Of a DNA stretch of 64,000 bases, positions 60,980-64,000 are shown piece by piece. The stretch is taken from contig JAGOOG010000007.1 of the NCBI GenBank assembly GCA_017992605.1, positions 56,199 through 120,198 of the forward strand, in the 5' to 3' direction. The stretch comes from Deltaproteobacteria bacterium. Its GTDB lineage: Bacteria; Desulfobacterota; Desulfomonilia; UBA1062. Both the position numbers and the translations under genes were made by a program. Each line of letters opens with the position of its first letter. Position 1 is the stretch's first letter. The notes under the pieces were generated by a model that saw only the letters and a list, made by a program, of their open reading frames with translations, had not been told where the DNA came from and made no database searches.

Positions 60980-61024
60980 CTTCATTGTCCGGCCCCCATG
61001 CAGGGACAATGAAGTCTTTTTTTT
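60980..61024 (+). terminator. Intrinsic terminator
   Basis: CTTCATTGTCC (60980-60990) and GGACAATGAAG (61004-61014) form an 11-bp stem with a 13-base loop followed by TCTTTTTTTT. It lies 117 bases downstream of the PAS-LuxR stop, in a short AT-rich gap, and appears to end that transcript. Confidence 0.87.
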
Positions 61025-61100
61025 CAGGAGATCGACGATACGCTCAGCCTTCCTGGAACACGCCGTTGCGGAATCCATGAACCCGCGTCGAGGTCTGCGT

Positions 61101-62660
61101 TCACGCGACGTCCACGCAGAACAGGGGCGGGATGACCTGATAGAAAACGCGCGATGACGGACCGGTCATCTCCCGTGCCCTGTCAAGCGCCCGTTCCAGG
61201 GTGGGTTCCGGGAGGAACCCGATCTTTTCCGCCGTCAGAGGTTCTTTCGCCCCGGCGAGGATCACGGCCTTGACGTGCCTGAGCCCCATGCCGCTCCACA
61301 TCCAGTTGATGAGGCCGTGGGTGCCGTGGTACGCGAAGGCTTCCCGGTAGAGACGCACGTACCGGGGATTGTCCGCATATGCCTCGGCAAGGGACTCCCA
61401 GCATTCAACGGGGTCGAAGTGCCCCGCCAGGTCGTTGTTCCAGAAGTCTATGTAGGCTCGATGGTGACCCTCGTGGAATTTCTCAAGCCCCGGGTTACAG
61501 GCCACGATGACGCCGCCTTCCCTGACGAGGGGCTTGCCCCTGAACAGGCCCAGGAGGTAGCCGAGCACCAGCGAGCGGAGCAGGATCGGGTTGAATACCG
61601 ACAGGGCGCTGTAGGGGCTCAGGTTGGGAACGCCCAGAACGAGGATGTCCGCCTGTCCGTCCACCGGCACGTTCTGCTGCCTGAACAGGAGCTCCAGGGT
61701 CTTCTCGTGGACCTTCTCGACATCGCCCGCATGCACCCCGCAGGGCCTGTAGTCGGAGCGGACGAGGTTGTTGCGAACCCATCGCTTGACCGCCTGGGGC
61801 GCCAGCGTCGCCGCCGACAGCACCGTCCTGAGAGGTCTGCCGGGCGGCATCCCTCCCCGGCCGTTGTGGACGGGCTGCAGGAGACGGTCCAGGGGGAAGG
61901 GCCAGACCCTGTTGTTGGCCAGGGTCTCGATCTGGAACACGTTGCAGTGCTGTTTCACGAGCACGGACATCTCGTTCAGGATGGCATGCATGGGGCAGGT
62001 CAGCGGGTCCATGACCGAGTGGTCCGTGTTCCACTGGGCAGGGCTGTGGTGGTGCCTGATGCTTCTCCACGAGCCGAGGCCGACCAGGATGCTCTTGGCC
62101 CCCCCGTTCATGCTGGTGAAGTTCATGTTCACGTAGATGACGGCGTCCGCCTCCACGGCGGCCCGGTTGATTTCCACCTCGTGTCCGGAATCCGTGGTGC
62201 CCAGACAGATCAGAGCGCTCTCCCTGGTGGCGTCGTGGCACGTGATGCGGTCGCCCATCTCGGAGATCACCTTTTTCCCCAGCACGAGGGAGAGCTCGTC
62301 AAGGGTCCACTTCCGGTGCAGGCCGTTGGCGCAGACGAGGCTCATGCGCTCGCGGCTGATGCCGATCCTGAAGAGCCTCTTCAGCAGTTCCTCCATGACC
62401 ACGGCGCGGGTGTCCCGGAGCATGAGGGGCACCGGCAGGCAGGGGTCGTCGAAGGCGATGGTCACGCGGCTGCCTGGGCCGAGCTGCCTTTCCAGGGGGA
62501 GGCACCCCATGGGGGCGTCGAGCGCGGCATTGACGGCACCGGCGAAGTCGCCGATCTCCGGGAGGGCAGGGTTCGCGTGGATCAGCCTGGTATCGACCGG
62601 GAACCGGCCGATGCGGATGTCGTCACCGCAGAAGATGAACTCCTCGATGAAACCGCTCAT
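61101..62660 (-). CDS. LarA-like (DUF2088) lactate racemase family protein
   Basis: A 519-residue LarA-family protein: the N-terminal DUF2088 domain has VTIAFDDPCLPVPLM, VCANGLHRKWTLDEL (a metal-site His), and SGHEVEINRAAVEAD; the following stretch reads MNFTSMNGGAKSILVGLGS, then SIRHHHSPAQW. Lactobacillus LarA binds a nickel-pincer nucleotide through a Lys with two histidines; here the Lys (GGAKS) and the HHH are present, but the His expected 10 residues before the Lys is missing. LarB, LarC and LarE are not near. Length exceeds LarA (424). GGAGG precedes the ATG. It follows the SDR gene by 9 bases. Confidence 0.83.
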   Translation of the reverse strand: MSGFIEEFIFCGDDIRIGRFPVDTRLIHANPALPEIGDFAGAVNAALDAPMGCLPLERQLGPGSRVTIAFDDPCLPVPLMLRDTRAVVMEELLKRLFRIGISRERMSLVCANGLHRKWTLDELSLVLGKKVISEMGDRITCHDATRESALICLGTTDSGHEVEINRAAVEADAVIYVNMNFTSMNGGAKSILVGLGSWRSIRHHHSPAQWNTDHSVMDPLTCPMHAILNEMSVLVKQHCNVFQIETLANNRVWPFPLDRLLQPVHNGRGGMPPGRPLRTVLSAATLAPQAVKRWVRNNLVRSDYRPCGVHAGDVEKVHEKTLELLFRQQNVPVDGQADILVLGVPNLSPYSALSVFNPILLRSLVLGYLLGLFRGKPLVREGGVIVACNPGLEKFHEGHHRAYIDFWNNDLAGHFDPVECWESLAEAYADNPRYVRLYREAFAYHGTHGLINWMWSGMGLRHVKAVILAGAKEPLTAEKIGFLPEPTLERALDRAREMTGPSSRVFYQVIPPLFCVDVA

Positions 62661-62669
62661 GGTGCCTCC

Positions 62670-63518
62670 TCAGCGCTTTCCCGTCCGCAGATCCGAGACC
62701 GCGGTCCCCTTCCACCCCTGCATGAAGAAGCGCGAGAACGCGTCCACCACCGGCCGCGGGGAGATGCGCACGAGCAGGTCGTGGATGACCCTGTTCGACA
62801 GGCCGGGGATATAGATCATCCTCCCCTTCTCGAAGGCCTTGATAGCCTTTCGGGCCAGCCACTGAGTGCTCTTCTTGCCGCTGATGGCAAAGAACCGCAG
62901 GTCTTCGGGATAGCCTTCCGAGCGGAGCAGCCGGGTGTCGATGTACGGGGGGTTCAGGGTGCACACGGTGACCCCGGTGCCCTTGAGCTCGGCCCTGACG
63001 CCCTGGGACAGGCTCTGGAGACCGGCCTTGCTGGCGCCGTACACGGTCTGGAACGGGGTCGGCTGGAGGGCCGAGACGCTCGAGACGTTGAAGACGACCC
63101 CTCCGCCCTGCTCGGTCATGTCCTGCAGGAACAGGTACATGAGCCTCATGGGCACGAACAGGTTGAGCCTCATGGTGGCATCCTGTCGTTCCCAGGAGGT
63201 GTTCCAGAACGGCCCGTAGGCCACGGTCCCCGCATTGTTGACCAGTGCGAAGACGTTCCCGAGTGCGGCCTTCACCTCCCGGTGGAGCCGGTCCGGTCCC
63301 CCTTCGTCGAGCAGGTCGACGGGAAATGTCCAGACCGGGATGCCGTGTCGGGTCCTGAGCTCCGATGCCCATTGTTCGAGCTCCTGCGCCTCGCCGGGCA
63401 GCGATCCCAGGGCGAGGTGCGCCCCCCGCTTGGCGAACTCGCCTGACAACGCCTTTCCTATGCCGGCTGAAGCGCCGGTGATGAGCACCTTCCTCCCGGA
63501 AAAATCAAACCGGTTCAT
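62670..63518 (-). CDS. Short-chain dehydrogenase/reductase (SDR)
   Basis: A 282-residue SDR with the cofactor loop ITGASAGIG, NNAGTVAYGPF, SSVSALQ with the catalytic Ser, and the YGASKAG catalytic Tyr-x-x-x-Lys. The acidic residue expected for NAD specificity after the first strand is Gly/Ser-rich, so NADP is possible. The C-terminal VIHDLLVRISPRPVVD tail resembles the DltE/YdfG-like ketoreductase group. GGGGGGG precedes the ATG. The tight coupling to the LarA-like gene suggests related 2-hydroxy acid metabolism, but the substrate is unknown. Confidence 0.88.
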   Translation of the reverse strand: MNRFDFSGRKVLITGASAGIGKALSGEFAKRGAHLALGSLPGEAQELEQWASELRTRHGIPVWTFPVDLLDEGGPDRLHREVKAALGNVFALVNNAGTVAYGPFWNTSWERQDATMRLNLFVPMRLMYLFLQDMTEQGGGVVFNVSSVSALQPTPFQTVYGASKAGLQSLSQGVRAELKGTGVTVCTLNPPYIDTRLLRSEGYPEDLRFFAISGKKSTQWLARKAIKAFEKGRMIYIPGLSNRVIHDLLVRISPRPVVDAFSRFFMQGWKGTAVSDLRTGKR

Positions 63519-63677
63519 GCGGCCCCCCCTGGTAGCACATGCATTGCAATACCCGTCATAATACTATCGGAATGCCGCAGAGGGAAGGGCCGATCACATC
63601 TCGTGTGCCGTGTGGAAATCCTTTGACTCGCACCGGGCGTTTCTCTATACGTGTGATACCTGCGGGGAGGGGATGAT

Positions 63678-64000
63678 TTGGTTCAGGCGGCCAGGAGAGG
63701 CGACAAGGTCAGGGTCAACTATACCGGGAAGTCCGAGGACGGGCAGGTCTTTGAGTCGTCGGTGGGGCTGATGCCGTTCATGTTCACCATCGGTGCCGAC
63801 GAGGTCATCAAGGGCTTCGAGGATGCCGTCATCGGCATGGTGCCCGGTGAACGCAAGACCTTTGTCGTGGAGCCCGAGGACGGCTATGGCATGTACGACG
63901 AGGAACTCGTCATCGAGATACCCCTGGACAGCCTGCCGGAGGACCTCGATCTCCACGTGGGCATGGATTTCGAGGTCGAGGACGACGACGGGAACGTGAT
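63678..64000 (+). CDS. SlyD-like FKBP-type peptidyl-prolyl isomerase (5' part)
   Basis: The frame starts at a TTG with AGGGG 5 bases upstream and runs out of the window after 107 codons. It reads MVQAARRGDKVRVNYTGK, FESSVGLMPFMFTIG, EVIKGFEDAVIGMVPGE, then EPEDGYGMYDEELVIEI. This is the SlyD-type FKBP with an IF-domain insert, a cytoplasmic folding catalyst and often a metal-binding protein. The C-terminal part, including any metal-binding His tail, is outside the window. Confidence 0.88.
   Translation, partial: MVQAARRGDKVRVNYTGKSEDGQVFESSVGLMPFMFTIGADEVIKGFEDAVIGMVPGERKTFVVEPEDGYGMYDEELVIEIPLDSLPEDLDLHVGMDFEVEDDDGNV

Noticed and set aside
60969..61157. Short plus-strand frame across the 60980 hairpin
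   Set aside because: The hairpin with T-run is a typical terminator, and the frame is short with no recognisable product.
61275..63446. Plus-strand open frame of 723 codons opposite the LarA-like and SDR genes
   Set aside because: Antisense shadow of two genes with good motifs; no binding site or family match.
1..64000. rRNA, tRNA, CRISPR arrays, prophage or complete insertion sequences
   Set aside because: No such structure was seen by eye. Short tRNAs could be missed without a covariance-model search; a tRNAscan-SE and CRISPR search would settle it.

Overview
This window is high-GC bacterial chromosome with about 57 protein genes, densely packed on both strands. No rRNA, tRNA, CRISPR array, prophage or integron was seen. 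The gene content fits an anaerobic or microaerophilic member of the Desulfobacterota (the former Deltaproteobacteria, near Syntrophales/Desulfomonilales-type lineages). The pointers are a HesB/IscA-like selenoprotein with an in-frame UGA, a DUF3343 remnant, two fatty acyl-CoA ligases, many PAS-domain sensors, a REP-type tyrosine transposase and an archaeal-like arginine/ornithine gene. The lineage is an inference; no marker gene such as a ribosomal protein or rRNA is present to prove it.

Layout. 0-8.4 kb: a small membrane protein, then a minus-strand run of PhzF-like isomerase, exported penicillin-acylase-like lipoprotein, DUF1015 protein and QueG-like 4Fe-4S protein, followed by a lipoprotein and a CYTH protein. 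8.5-14 kb: a cyclic-2,3-diphosphoglycerate-synthetase-like GTPase overlapping a carbamate kinase, convergent with a TIGR00300 (ornithine cyclodeaminase-like) gene, a possible 25-residue membrane peptide, a TGS-domain GTPase and a UbiE/MenG methyltransferase. 14-19.7 kb: two PF04909 amidohydrolases flanking an asparagine synthetase, a perfect 22-bp hairpin, a decayed DUF3343 gene and an enoyl-CoA hydratase. 19.7-30 kb: thioesterase, exported dienelactone hydrolase, the selenoprotein, a ribbon-helix-helix-like protein, two acyl-CoA ligases, a large PilZ-like protein and the transposase. 30-36 kb: exported MsrA-MsrB, FtsH, a sigma-70-family factor and a PAS-LuxR regulator. 36-45 kb: envelope and stress genes (small lipoprotein, YeaQ/GlsB, aquaporin, DUF2959, YidB, two putative metallopeptidases) and a PAS histidine kinase. 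45-49 kb: a four-gene minus-strand operon of membrane protein, Tat-exported sulfatase, D-aminoacylase-like amidohydrolase and small membrane protein. 49-64 kb: a second PAS histidine kinase, a 23-bp inverted-repeat element, a CoA-transferase/GNAT fusion, AlaX, crotonase, YheT-like hydrolase, PAS protein with a Cys-rich tail, tartrate/D-malate-type dehydrogenase, M29 aminopeptidase, a second PAS-LuxR regulator, a LarA-like/SDR pair and the start of an FKBP isomerase.

Together the genes suggest acyl-CoA and amino-acid/peptide degradation (acyl-CoA ligases, crotonases, CoA-transferase, thioesterases, carbamate kinase, D-aminoacylase, M29 peptidase) under heavy PAS-based sensory control. The strongest single observation is the selenocysteine codon in the HesB-like gene. 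The most open biological question is the carbamate kinase / cDPGS-like GTPase / ornithine cyclodeaminase-like neighbourhood.
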